From Marinovum algicola (GTDB lineage Bacteria > Pseudomonadota > Alphaproteobacteria > Rhodobacterales > Rhodobacteraceae), in NCBI RefSeq assembly GCF_900109145.1, contig NZ_FNYY01000015.1, positions 1-64,000 on the forward strand: a stretch of DNA of 64,000 bases, written 5' to 3'. The position numbers and the translations under genes are program-made. The notes beneath the pieces are model-generated. The model was given only the letters and a program-made list of their open reading frames with translations, did not search any database and was not told where the DNA came from. Below, in pieces: positions 1-6,989 of this stretch. Every line of letters starts with the position of its first letter. Position 1 is the stretch's first letter.

Positions 1-281
1 ATCGAGGGAATATGGTCTGAAAACGTCCGGCGAGGGCAAGCGGAAGCCAAGCATCGCCAGCGGCAAACCTGGAGTGCCAATGTGACCCCGTCTCCATGTG
101 CGGGAAAATCCTGCAGCCGCCGATACCGCCATCCATGACGTCGTCGAGAATGCAAACCACAGTCGGGGCAGATGCCTCTTGGTGTCAGAATGCCGGATAC
201 AAGCCACCCGCCGGTATCACTACGCTCAACGCTTTGAATCGAAACATCGCTCCCGGGCGACCAGTGCTTCTTTGAAATCAC
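1..281 (-). CDS. ISL3-family transposase, N-terminal part
   Basis: This frame runs off the left edge; 93 codons are visible from a GTG start at 281. A strong ribosome binding site (AGGAGGGG) ends a few bases upstream. The protein begins ISKKHWSPGSDVSIQSVE and carries the N-terminal zinc-finger pattern of ISL3 transposases: CPDC near residue 40, then RRRHGWRYRRLQDFP, then a second Cys group (CRWRC, ACPRRTFSDH). In this family the region binds the terminal repeats, and a DDE catalytic domain follows, which would lie outside the window. There is no ATG, so a simple ATG-only gene search misses it. I am confident of the family; whether the full transposase is intact cannot be seen. Confidence 0.82.
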   Translation of the reverse strand, partial: MISKKHWSPGSDVSIQSVERSDTGGWLVSGILTPRGICPDCGLHSRRRHGWRYRRLQDFPAHGDGVTLALQVCRWRCLASACPRRTFSDHIPS

Positions 282-343
282 GACTACCCCTCCTGAATTT
301 TCCAGTCTCAGGATAGTTGCGCCACACAGATTGAGGCAGAACC
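1..343 (-). mobile_element. ISL3-family insertion sequence, one end (partial)
   Basis: This is the left part of an insertion sequence that continues beyond base 1. It holds the 5' end of an ISL3-type transposase (1-281, minus) and about 60 bases of upstream end sequence. The outer boundary is inferred at about 341-344, because there the L,D-transpeptidase reading frame stops matching its family. The other end, the inverted repeat and the target duplication lie outside the window, so the exact end is uncertain. Confidence 0.7.
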
Positions 344-814
344 CGTGTCGGGATCGTTGGTGCCATGGATGCGCAGAAAGGTGTCGCCGCGCTCCGGCGT
401 GAACAGATAGAGCGCGCGGGCGCCCAGAGGATTGTCGATCCCGCCGGGCATGCCGTCTTTGTACTTGGCGTATTTCTCCGGCTCACGGTCGATCATGCCG
501 GGGGTCGGCGTCCAGCTCGGCCATTCCTTCTTGGCCCCGACATAGAATTCGCCCGATTCGTAGAGCCCGGGCCGGCCCACGCCGACGATGTAGCGCATCG
601 CGTCGCCGCCGGGCAGCGTCCAGTAGAGCGCGAATTCGATCGGGTTGACGTGAATCTCGCCGGGGGCAAATCCCGGACCCATGCGCACCAGACGCGGCAA
701 CATGGCCTCCGGCAACTCATGATCCTTGACCTCGGCTTCATGCGCCTTGGCCACTCCGGGCAGCGACATTGCCGCCAGCCCCATCCCGGTTTTCAAAAGT
801 TCGCGTCGGTTCAT
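308..814 (-). pseudogene. L,D-transpeptidase (YkuD family), 3' end lost to the IS
   Basis: The start at 814 gives a Tat-type signal (NRRELLKTGMGLAAMSLPG). It is followed by a YkuD-type domain with the lines GEIHVNPIEFALYWTLPGG and YLFTPERGDTFLRIHGTN. In this family the HGT segment is followed within about 15 residues by the catalytic S-x-GC-x-R motif. Here the frame changes character after HGTNDPDT (about base 344) and ends 12 codons later without that motif. The last codons coincide with the end of the ISL3 element, so the gene appears disrupted by insertion rather than naturally short. Intact members cross-link peptidoglycan (3-3 links) or attach proteins to it in the periplasm. The product here should be inactive. 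Confidence 0.78.
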
Positions 815-1023
815 AGCTGTGCCTCTCGTCCGTAGTCTGCGCGCAATTTCGCGCCTTGTCTCGGGCTCAACCACTTGTATAGGCCCTGGTTCCGATCACA
901 TGAGATCACATCCCTGCGCGAGCGGTCCGGCCAAAACCCGCCGCGCTCTCTGGACCTTGGCGGCGCGGCTTCGTAACAGTTGGGCGACGCGGCGCGGCCC
1001 GCGCAGCCAATCCCGGAGCCCGC

Positions 1024-2409
1024 ATGACACCGAACTCCCCCCTCGACCGGGCCGCCGCCGTCCTGCTGGCGCTGCTCGTGCTGCTGACCGGGCTGGTCGA
1101 ATGGCGGGTGCCCGCAGCCGAAGCACCGCGTGCCCTGGTGGCGGCCGCGGTGGTGGTCCTGCTGGCACCGCGCATCCGCGCCTCGCGGCTGGCCTTCGTG
1201 GCGGTCGGGCTGGGGCTGACGCTCTGGACCGGTGCCGTTTCGGACGATTGGGCGGCGGTGCTGGCCCGGGGCCTTGCCTCGGCCGGATTCATCGGCGCCT
1301 TCTTCTGCGCGCTGGCGACCCTGCGCAGCATTGCCCAGAGCTCGCCGGCGATTGCCGACGCCGGGCGTTACCTGGCCTCGCAGCCGCCGGGCCGGCGCTA
1401 TCTGGCGCTGAGCCTCGGCGGCCACATGTTCGCACTGCTGCTGAGCTATGGCGCGATCGCGCTGCTTGGCGGGCTGGCCACCTCTGCGGCCGCGGCAGAC
1501 AGCGACCCGGTGATCCGGGGCCACCGCAGGCGGCGCATGCTGCTGGCGATCCAGCGCGGCTTTGTCTCGACGCTGCCCTGGTCGCCGCTGGCGTTTTCCA
1601 TGGCGATCACCACCGTGCTGATCCCCGGCGCAAGCTGGCGCGATGCAGCCCTGCCCGGCATGGTCTCGGCGCTGATCCTCGCCGGGCTCGGCTGGGCGCT
1701 GGACACGCTGCTGAAGCCGCGGCTGGCCGTCCGCCCCCCACCCCGCCCCATCGAGGGCTCGTTCCGCCGGCTGACGCCGCTCTTTGTGCTGCTGGCGCTG
1801 CTCGGGGTGTCGGTCGGCGGGCTGCACCTGCTGACCGAGGTGCGTATCGTCGGTGTGGTGCTTCTCGTGGTGCCGCTGATCTCGCTGGTCTGGGCGCTGT
1901 TGCAATATCGCGGCGCTATCGCCGCCCCGGCGCGGCAATTCCTCTTTACCGACCTCCCCGGCTATCGCGGAGAGATCGTGTTGCTGATGATGGCCGGCTA
2001 TATCGGCACGCTCGGCGCGCCGCTGCTGGCGCCGATCATGGCCGGGCTGGGGCTTGACCTGGGGGTGATGCCGCCCTGGCTGCTGCTGGTCTCTCTGGTG
2101 TGGATCGTTCCGTTGCTGGGCCAGCTTGGAATGAACCCGATCCTCGGGGTCACCCTGATTGCGCCGCTTATCCCCGAGGCCGCGAGCCTGGGTGTCACCC
2201 CGGCGGCGCTGGTCACCGCGATTGTCGCCGGTTGGGCCATTGGCGGCATCTGTTCGCCCTTTACCGCCACCACCATCCTGACCGGCAGCTTCGGCGGTGT
2301 CAGCCCGCTGCATGTCGGCCTGCGCTGGAACGGGCTCTTCGTGATCACCCTCGGGCTGGCGCTGAGCCTCTGGACGCTGCTCTATGCTTTCGTGCTGGCC
2401 CCGGCCTGA
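1024..2409 (+). CDS. Polytopic inner-membrane protein, possible ion/organic-anion transporter
   Basis: A 461-residue protein made almost entirely of hydrophobic segments (roughly 11-13 predicted membrane spans) with a short basic loop near residue 165 (RGHRRRRMLL). The pattern LLGQLGMNPILGVTLIAPLIP followed by GGICSPFTATT resembles the re-entrant helix-loop regions of ion-transporter-superfamily carriers, but I cannot name a substrate. The upstream gap (875-1023) holds no other gene. The gene ends 19 bases from the convergent replicase gene. There is no signal for a partner subunit, so a single-component secondary carrier is the best guess. The start is the ATG at 1024, directly after a weak purine-rich stretch (CGGAGC). 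Confidence 0.6.
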   Translation: MTPNSPLDRAAAVLLALLVLLTGLVEWRVPAAEAPRALVAAAVVVLLAPRIRASRLAFVAVGLGLTLWTGAVSDDWAAVLARGLASAGFIGAFFCALATLRSIAQSSPAIADAGRYLASQPPGRRYLALSLGGHMFALLLSYGAIALLGGLATSAAAADSDPVIRGHRRRRMLLAIQRGFVSTLPWSPLAFSMAITTVLIPGASWRDAALPGMVSALILAGLGWALDTLLKPRLAVRPPPRPIEGSFRRLTPLFVLLALLGVSVGGLHLLTEVRIVGVVLLVVPLISLVWALLQYRGAIAAPARQFLFTDLPGYRGEIVLLMMAGYIGTLGAPLLAPIMAGLGLDLGVMPPWLLLVSLVWIVPLLGQLGMNPILGVTLIAPLIPEAASLGVTPAALVTAIVAGWAIGGICSPFTATTILTGSFGGVSPLHVGLRWNGLFVITLGLALSLWTLLYAFVLAPA

Positions 2410-2428
2410 CGCGCGGCATCCCACGGTG

Positions 2429-3139
2429 TCAGGCGCAGATCTCGATCCGCCTGAGATCGGGGAATTCCATCTGCGCGGTGCCCAGGAGCAGCCGCTGATG
2501 ATGGGTCTGAACATACCGCGCCTGAAACTGCGACGGCGCCCGAAGCGTCAGCACGCCGGCCTCGCAGGCCCCGGGTGTAAGCGCGGCGAACCAGCTTCGG
2601 TGCAATGCCGGTTCGAGCTGCGCCAGCCGCGCCAGCGTTCGCGCCCAGGGACCGCCCTGCCCGGCGGGTGGATCGATCTGCTGCGGTGGGTCCGCCAGCT
2701 GGGCCGCCGCGAAATCGACCTGTGTCACCGTGGGCGCTGCGGGTGGCGGCGCCTGCTGCGCCATGCGGTCGGCGTAGTCCGGGCCGACCCGATCCCAGAC
2801 CGGCGCACTCAGCCGGTGGATCTCGGCGATGTTGAGCCGGTAGGCGGCCACCCTGCCCCGCACCCCCGGCCGAAGCTGAAGCAGGATCGACGCCGCTGTC
2901 AGCCGCTTGATCTCGCGTTTCACCGTCCGTTCGTCGACCGACCAGAGCCGCGCCATTTCGCGTTGCCCGACGGTTAGCTCGTTGCGGCCCCAGTTGTAGC
3001 GTGCCGTCACCAACGCCACCAACCGCAGCATCGAGGTCTGAAACCCGGGAGAGCCGCTCAACCCCGCCACCGACAGCGCAGTCAGAAGATCGTACTTCTG
3101 TGACCCCGCCTGTGGCCCGGTATACCGCTTTGCATCCAT
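2429..3139 (-). CDS. repA: DnaA-like plasmid replication initiator RepA
   Basis: A 236-residue protein. The N-terminal half has a winged-helix character (residues about 45-90: NELTVGQREMARLWSVDERT, VKREIKRLTAASIL), suited to iteron binding. The C-terminal 70 residues resemble the N-terminal domain of DnaA (WARTLARLAQLEPALHRSWF, then LTLRAPSQFQARYVQTHHQR). This order is typical of the DnaA-like replicases of Rhodobacterales plasmids. It is transcribed away from parAB, with the 369-base origin region between. A GGAGG lies about 16 bases upstream of the ATG, further than usual, so translation may be weak, as fits an initiator. The product should open the origin at 3291-3391 and recruit the host replisome. 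Confidence 0.85.
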   Translation of the reverse strand: MDAKRYTGPQAGSQKYDLLTALSVAGLSGSPGFQTSMLRLVALVTARYNWGRNELTVGQREMARLWSVDERTVKREIKRLTAASILLQLRPGVRGRVAAYRLNIAEIHRLSAPVWDRVGPDYADRMAQQAPPPAAPTVTQVDFAAAQLADPPQQIDPPAGQGGPWARTLARLAQLEPALHRSWFAALTPGACEAGVLTLRAPSQFQARYVQTHHQRLLLGTAQMEFPDLRRIEICA

Positions 3140-3290
3140 ATCTGCCCACTCTTTGCCTCCGGGATCGTCTCTCTGTCCGATTCCCGTTCTGGTGTTGAGT
3201 GTTCACTAATCCCGTTTTTTGTCAACAACGAGTTAAATACGGGAACGCTCTCTGAAATCCTGAAAATAAAGAAATAGAAGGTATATTGGT

Positions 3291-3372
3291 ATAGGGGGAC
3301 ACTCAGTTGTCACCCTATTGCCCACTGTCTGTCACCCTATATCCTGCGATTGGCATCACGGTGTCACCCAAT
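3291..3372. repeat. Iterons TGTCACCCTAT (three direct, one inverted)
   Basis: The 11-mer TGTCACCCTAT occurs at 3308-3318 and 3330-3340 (22 bases apart, about two helical turns). A diverged copy TGTCACCCAAT is at 3362-3372 (32 bases on, about three turns). A reverse-complement copy (ATAGGGGGACA) at 3291-3301 faces the first repeat across 6 bases and could be the repA autoregulatory operator. Helical phasing of the copies is what is expected of initiator binding sites. Confidence 0.72.
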
Positions 3373-3382
3373 TCGTTGCAGG

Positions 3383-3391
3383 TTCTCCACA
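3383..3391 (+). promoter_or_regulatory. DnaA box (one mismatch)
   Basis: TTCTCCACA differs at one position from the DnaA box TTATCCACA. It lies 11 bases after the last iteron and beside the run AAATTTCCCGTTTTTCCC. That position suits host DnaA assistance or an unwinding element. Confidence 0.5.
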
Positions 3392-3508
3392 AATTTCCCG
3401 TTTTTCCCGGCGCTTCCGGCAAAAATCGCGATTTCGGGATTTCTGCGTTTTGCGCTTCGGTAAAATCCGGTTATTCAGGCTTCAATAGCATAAAACGCGA
3501 GTGAGGTC

Positions 3509-4819
3509 ATGCGAGATCATTCCAACCTGCAATCGATGAACGAACGAAGCCTTGCGCAACAGGCGGCGGTCCGCAAGGCGACCTTCTCTCCGGGCGAAGA
3601 GAAAATCCTGCGTCCGTTCTCGATCTGGGAAATCAGCCAGTTCATGTTCAACGTGCCTGCCGATACCTTGCGCAAGAAGCTGGCCGACGACCCGTCGCTG
3701 CCGCAGGGCGCCACCGAAGAGGACGGCCGGCAGCGCTGGTTCTCGCTGGCCGAGATCAACGAGCTGCGCCGCCGCATCCGGTTTCGCGGCAAGACCCTGC
3801 TGCCCAAACGCCCCGGCGGCCGGGCGATGCGGGTCGCGGTGTCGAACTTCAAGGGCGGTGTCGGCAAGACGGTGGTGGCGCAGCACCTGGCCAATGCCGC
3901 CGCGCTCGACGGCTACCGCGTGCTGGTGGTCGATTTCGATCCGCAGGCGACCCTGACCCATTCCATGGGGCTGGTCGAGGTCAAGGAATGGAACACCGTC
4001 TGGGGCATCATGTGCCGCGATCTCTGCCGCGAGGCCGACCGCATTGCCGCCGCCTATGACGACCCCGCCGATTGCCCCTACCCCACCGCCGACGAGCTGC
4101 CGGAGGATGTGCAATCGATCGGCGCCCAACGGGTGCAGGATTTCATCCAGAAAACCGCCTGGCCCACCATCGACATCATTCCCTCTTGCGCCAATGCCGC
4201 TTTTGTCGAATTTGCCAGCGCGCAATATCGCTCGATGCACAAGGCCTGGAGCTTCTTTGGCTGCGTCGCGCGATATCTGGACGAGTTGCCGGACGACCAA
4301 TTCGATCTGATCATCTTCGATTGCCCGCCCGCCATCGGCTATCAGTCGCTGAACGCCGCCTTTGCCGCCGATATCCTCTATATCCCCTCCGGCCCCGGCT
4401 ATTGGGAATATGACAGCACCACCAGCTTTCTGGGCCAGCTCGGCGATGCGCTCGAGGATATTTCGGAGGGGTATGCCAGGATCGCCCAGGACGCCGGTAT
4501 CACTCTGCCCAAGCAGTTCGATGACATCCGGCTGCTGATGACCCGTTTCGAGGCGTCGAACCCGTTGCATGTCGCGATGATGGAGGCGTTCCGCAATGTC
4601 TTTGGCGCCGACGTCTGCAACAACGCCATCGAGATGACCCGCGCGGTCGAGCAATCGGGGCGCTTTCAGATGTCGGTCTACGAACAGGATTATCGCCAGA
4701 TGACGCGCGAGACATGGAAGCGCGCGCGCCAGTCGTTCGATGCCACCTATGACGAGTTCAAGGAGGTGGTGTTGCGCGCCTGGGAGCGGCGCGAGGCAAA
4801 AGAGGAGGTTGAGGCATGA
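3509..4819 (+). CDS. parA: ParA-type partition ATPase
   Basis: A 436-residue type Ia ParA. Residues about 30-100 form an N-terminal winged-helix/MerR-like DNA-binding part (FSIWEISQFMFNVPADTLRK, then RWFSLAEINELRRRI). The ATPase domain follows, with the deviant Walker A KGGVGKTVVAQHLANAA near residue 118, Walker A' VVDFDPQATLTHSMG, and Walker B LIIFDCPPAIGYQSL. The N-terminal domain of such proteins usually represses the par operon, so autoregulation from the 3140-3508 region is expected. parA overlaps parB by 4 bases (ATGA), so the two are translationally coupled. ParA drives plasmid segregation on the nucleoid with ParB bound at parS. Confidence 0.93.
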   Translation: MRDHSNLQSMNERSLAQQAAVRKATFSPGEEKILRPFSIWEISQFMFNVPADTLRKKLADDPSLPQGATEEDGRQRWFSLAEINELRRRIRFRGKTLLPKRPGGRAMRVAVSNFKGGVGKTVVAQHLANAAALDGYRVLVVDFDPQATLTHSMGLVEVKEWNTVWGIMCRDLCREADRIAAAYDDPADCPYPTADELPEDVQSIGAQRVQDFIQKTAWPTIDIIPSCANAAFVEFASAQYRSMHKAWSFFGCVARYLDELPDDQFDLIIFDCPPAIGYQSLNAAFAADILYIPSGPGYWEYDSTTSFLGQLGDALEDISEGYARIAQDAGITLPKQFDDIRLLMTRFEASNPLHVAMMEAFRNVFGADVCNNAIEMTRAVEQSGRFQMSVYEQDYRQMTRETWKRARQSFDATYDEFKEVVLRAWERREAKEEVEA

Positions 4820-5844
4820 GCAAGAACAAATTCGGTTTCGGCCCGATCGAGACGCCGGACACCCCCAAGCGCAAACGCGAGGTTGGCCCGATGGGGGCCG
4901 CAGTGCGCGAAGCGGCCGGATCGCTGGCCGAAAGCACCGAGAGCCTGGTCGAGCAGCGCCGGCAGAATGCGTCCGACGCCAAGGAATGGCGCCGGGCGCA
5001 GGGCGAGGGCCGGGTGCTTGTCGAGATCGCGCTCGGTGATATCCAGACCGACGCCCTGCCGCGCGACAGGCTCGATCTCGACGCGGTGGCTGCCTCGGAC
5101 GAGATGGAGGAACTCAAGACCTCGATCCGCGAACGCGGCCAGAAGGAGCCGATCGAGGTCTTTGCCGTCGCCGGCGGCTATCAGCTCAAGAAAGGCTGGC
5201 GACGGCTGACCGCGCTGCGACAGCTTTACAAGGAAACCGCCGACGACCGCTTTGCCCATGCGGTGGCGCGGGTCGATGACGGCGCGGTGAACCGCATCGA
5301 TCTCTATATCGACATGGTCGAGGAAAACGTCATTCGCGAAGACCTGACCTTTGCCGAGATGGCGCAGGTGGCGATCATCGCGGCGCGCGAGGAGGGGCAG
5401 GCGGCCGCCGATCTGGTCAGCCGGATCTATGCTTCGCTGCACAAGATGAAGCGCAGCTATATCCGCAGCTTCGTCTTTCTGCTGGACGAGCTGGACACGG
5501 CGCTGAAATTCCCCAAGGCGGTGGCGCGCAATCTGGGGGTCGAGGTGGCGCGGCGGTTGCAGGGGGCGCCCGATCTGGCGCCGGCCCTGCGTGCGGATCT
5601 GGCAGAGGCGGAGACCGCTGAAGAGCAGACCGCCATCCTGCGCCGCTTTGCCGATGGCACCGCCCAGACGCCGCGCAAGCCGCAGGCGGAGAAAAGCGTG
5701 AAGTACGAATTTCACGTCGGCAGCACCAAGGTGACCGCCCGCAAGGGCGAATGCCGCATCCTGTCAGAGGTCGATTTCTCGTCGGTCGATCGCAAGCGGC
5801 TGCAACATGCGATCGAGGCTTTCGAGGCCGCGCTGAACCGGTAA
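4816..5844 (+). CDS. parB: ParB-family centromere-binding protein
   Basis: A 342-residue ParB/RepB-type partner of ParA. The N-terminal basic stretch may contact ParA. Residues about 70-140 form the ParB/Srx-like domain (RDRLDLDAVAASDEMEELKT, SIRERGQKEPIEVF, GGYQLKKGWRRLTALRQLY), with EENVIREDLTFAEMAQVAII following. A helical DNA-binding region (residues about 180-250) and a basic C-terminal dimerisation segment complete it. The stop codon lies inside the first of two perfect palindromes proposed as parS (5841-5856). It starts at an ATG overlapping the parA stop. Confidence 0.92.
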   Translation: MSKNKFGFGPIETPDTPKRKREVGPMGAAVREAAGSLAESTESLVEQRRQNASDAKEWRRAQGEGRVLVEIALGDIQTDALPRDRLDLDAVAASDEMEELKTSIRERGQKEPIEVFAVAGGYQLKKGWRRLTALRQLYKETADDRFAHAVARVDDGAVNRIDLYIDMVEENVIREDLTFAEMAQVAIIAAREEGQAAADLVSRIYASLHKMKRSYIRSFVFLLDELDTALKFPKAVARNLGVEVARRLQGAPDLAPALRADLAEAETAEEQTAILRRFADGTAQTPRKPQAEKSVKYEFHVGSTKVTARKGECRILSEVDFSSVDRKRLQHAIEAFEAALNR

Positions 5845-5856
5845 CCCGCGGGTTAC
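5841..5856. promoter_or_regulatory. Putative parS site 1 (perfect 16-bp palindrome)
   Basis: GTAACCCGCGGGTTAC reads the same on both strands and contains the parB stop codon (5842-5844). A second copy differing only in its two central bases starts 26 bases downstream. Tandem palindromes beside parB are the usual form of a plasmid centromere. Confidence 0.75.
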
Positions 5857-5866
5857 CACAGCGACC

Positions 5867-5882
5867 GTAACCCATGGGTTAC
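5867..5882. promoter_or_regulatory. Putative parS site 2 (perfect 16-bp palindrome)
   Basis: GTAACCCATGGGTTAC is a perfect palindrome with the same 7-base arms (GTAACCC) as site 1. It contains the stop codon of the convergent LysR gene (5879-5881). The two sites start 26 bases apart, about 2.5 helical turns. Confidence 0.75.
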
Positions 5883-6850
5883 CCGCAACGCCCGCCCACA
5901 TCGGCGGGCGTTCTGCTTTGCGGGGCAGGGGATCCGGCGGGATAGGTTTCGCGCAGCACATCGAGGAACACCCGGGTCAGCCGGTTCGGCTCGGGTGCGC
6001 GGCGGGTGGCGGCGGCAAAGGAGGTGCGATAGTGAATCTGGTCTGGCAGCACCCGGCGCATCTTGTCCTGCTGCTCGAATTGCTCGGCCATATGGGCCGG
6101 GATGAAGCCGACGTATTGGCCCGACAGCACAAGCATCGCCAGCATCATCTCGTTCTGCACCACGGCCCGGGACCGCATGTTCAGTGATTGCCCGACCTGG
6201 AGGTTGGGCGAGTTGAACGAGATACCGGCATATCGCGCGCCACGCACCGTTTCCAGATCGAGCGCCTCGGGTGCGTCAAAGAACGGGTGACCGCGGCCGC
6301 AATAGAGGTACATGTCCTCGCCATGCACCGGCATGTAATCGAGGCCGGGCAGGGGGCGGTGACGGGCGATGATGCCGATATCGAGCTGTCCCTCCTGAAG
6401 CCGTGCCTCGATAATGTTGGGCGGCAACATCGACAGGTCGAGATCGACATCCGGCGCACGGTCCGAAAACAGCCGCAGCGCATGGCTCAGCCGCGCCTCG
6501 GGGTTGGAAATGCTCTGATCGAAGGCGGCGATGCGCAGTGTGCCGACCAGTTTTTGCCGCACCTCGTTCATCCGGGTGCGAAAGTCGCGCACCGATTCCA
6601 GAAGCGCATCGGTGGCCGTCAGAACCTGCGCGCCTTCGTCGGTCAAGAAAAACCCGGCGGGCCCTCGGTTGCACAGTCGAAAGCCAAGTCGTGTTTCCAG
6701 GTCGGACAGGTGTTTCGAAATCGTCGAGCGGCCGGTGTTTAGCTCGGATTCGGCGGCCGAGATGCCGCCGCATTCCGCCACCGTCTTGAAAATCCGCAAC
6801 AGTTTCAGGTCGGCATTGCCGATCTGCGGGATGAGCATCTGTCGGGCCAT
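5879..6850 (-). CDS. LysR-family transcriptional regulator of the taurine operon (probable)
   Basis: A 323-residue LysR-type regulator. It has an N-terminal winged helix (residues about 12-72: LKLLRIFKTVAECGGISAAE, RSTISKHLSDLETRLGFRLC) and an effector domain from about residue 100 (GTLRIAAFDQSISNP, then QLDIGIIARHRPLPGLDYMP). It is divergent from the TRAP/taurine genes with 139 bases between the two starts, the usual arrangement for a LysR protein controlling its neighbour. An inverted repeat at 6869-6884 could be its site. Taurine clusters in related bacteria are often run by a MocR-type TauR, so a LysR protein here is a variation. The effector (taurine or a product) is inferred only from position. 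Confidence 0.8.
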   Translation of the reverse strand: MARQMLIPQIGNADLKLLRIFKTVAECGGISAAESELNTGRSTISKHLSDLETRLGFRLCNRGPAGFFLTDEGAQVLTATDALLESVRDFRTRMNEVRQKLVGTLRIAAFDQSISNPEARLSHALRLFSDRAPDVDLDLSMLPPNIIEARLQEGQLDIGIIARHRPLPGLDYMPVHGEDMYLYCGRGHPFFDAPEALDLETVRGARYAGISFNSPNLQVGQSLNMRSRAVVQNEMMLAMLVLSGQYVGFIPAHMAEQFEQQDKMRRVLPDQIHYRTSFAAATRRAPEPNRLTRVFLDVLRETYPAGSPAPQSRTPADVGGRCG

Positions 6851-6868
6851 GGCAATGTTTCCGATTTA

Positions 6869-6884
6869 TGAAACCATACTTTCA
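6869..6884. promoter_or_regulatory. Candidate LysR-type binding site
   Basis: TGAAA-CCATAC-TTTCA is a perfect 5-base inverted repeat with a 6-base spacer, in the divergent promoter region 18 bases upstream of the regulator start. A further TTGAAA follows at 6907-6912. Size and place fit a LysR box, but there is no second operon here to compare with. Confidence 0.4.
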
Positions 6885-6951
6885 ATCTGGCACATTTTTG
6901 CACGCATTGAAACGCCCTATACCGGCCCCATCGTGCTTTGGGATAACGAAC

Positions 6952-6981
6952 CCCGAGGCGGGAAATTTTAACTGCCTCGGG
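6952..6981 (+). promoter_or_regulatory. Leader hairpin overlapping the TRAP binding-protein Shine-Dalgarno
   Basis: CCCGAGGC (6952-6959) and GCCTCGGG (6974-6981) form a perfect 8-bp stem around a 14-base AT-rich loop. The 3' arm includes the first G's of the GGGAGG ribosome binding site of the gene starting at 6990. It could limit translation or protect the 5' end of the mRNA. Confidence 0.45.
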
Positions 6982-6989
6982 AGGATGGC

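Larger units (their letters stand above)
3140..3508. other. Replication origin region (putative oriV)
   Basis: The longest non-coding stretch of the window (369 bases), between the divergent repA and parA genes. It is clearly AT-richer than its surroundings, with runs such as CCCGTTTTTTG (about 3212) and AAAATAAAGAAATAG (about 3261). It contains iteron-like repeats (3291-3372) and a DnaA-box match (3383-3391). An origin here fits the DnaA-like replicase next to it. Promoters for repA and parA must also lie in this stretch. A short open frame inside it (3307-3504) has unconvincing composition and is not called. Confidence 0.75.

Noticed and set aside
98-316. A 72-codon plus-strand frame at the left edge
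   Set aside because: The opposite strand encodes the ISL3 transposase start with Cys-pair motifs. The plus-strand product has no recognisable features.
2382-3206. A 274-codon minus-strand frame overlapping repA
   Set aside because: It is a shifted frame of the replicase gene with Arg/Gly-rich low-complexity sequence. The frame ending at 2429 has the winged-helix and DnaA-like segments.
3307-3504. A 65-codon frame inside the origin region
   Set aside because: It covers the iterons and DnaA box, has no ribosome site, and its composition does not look coding.
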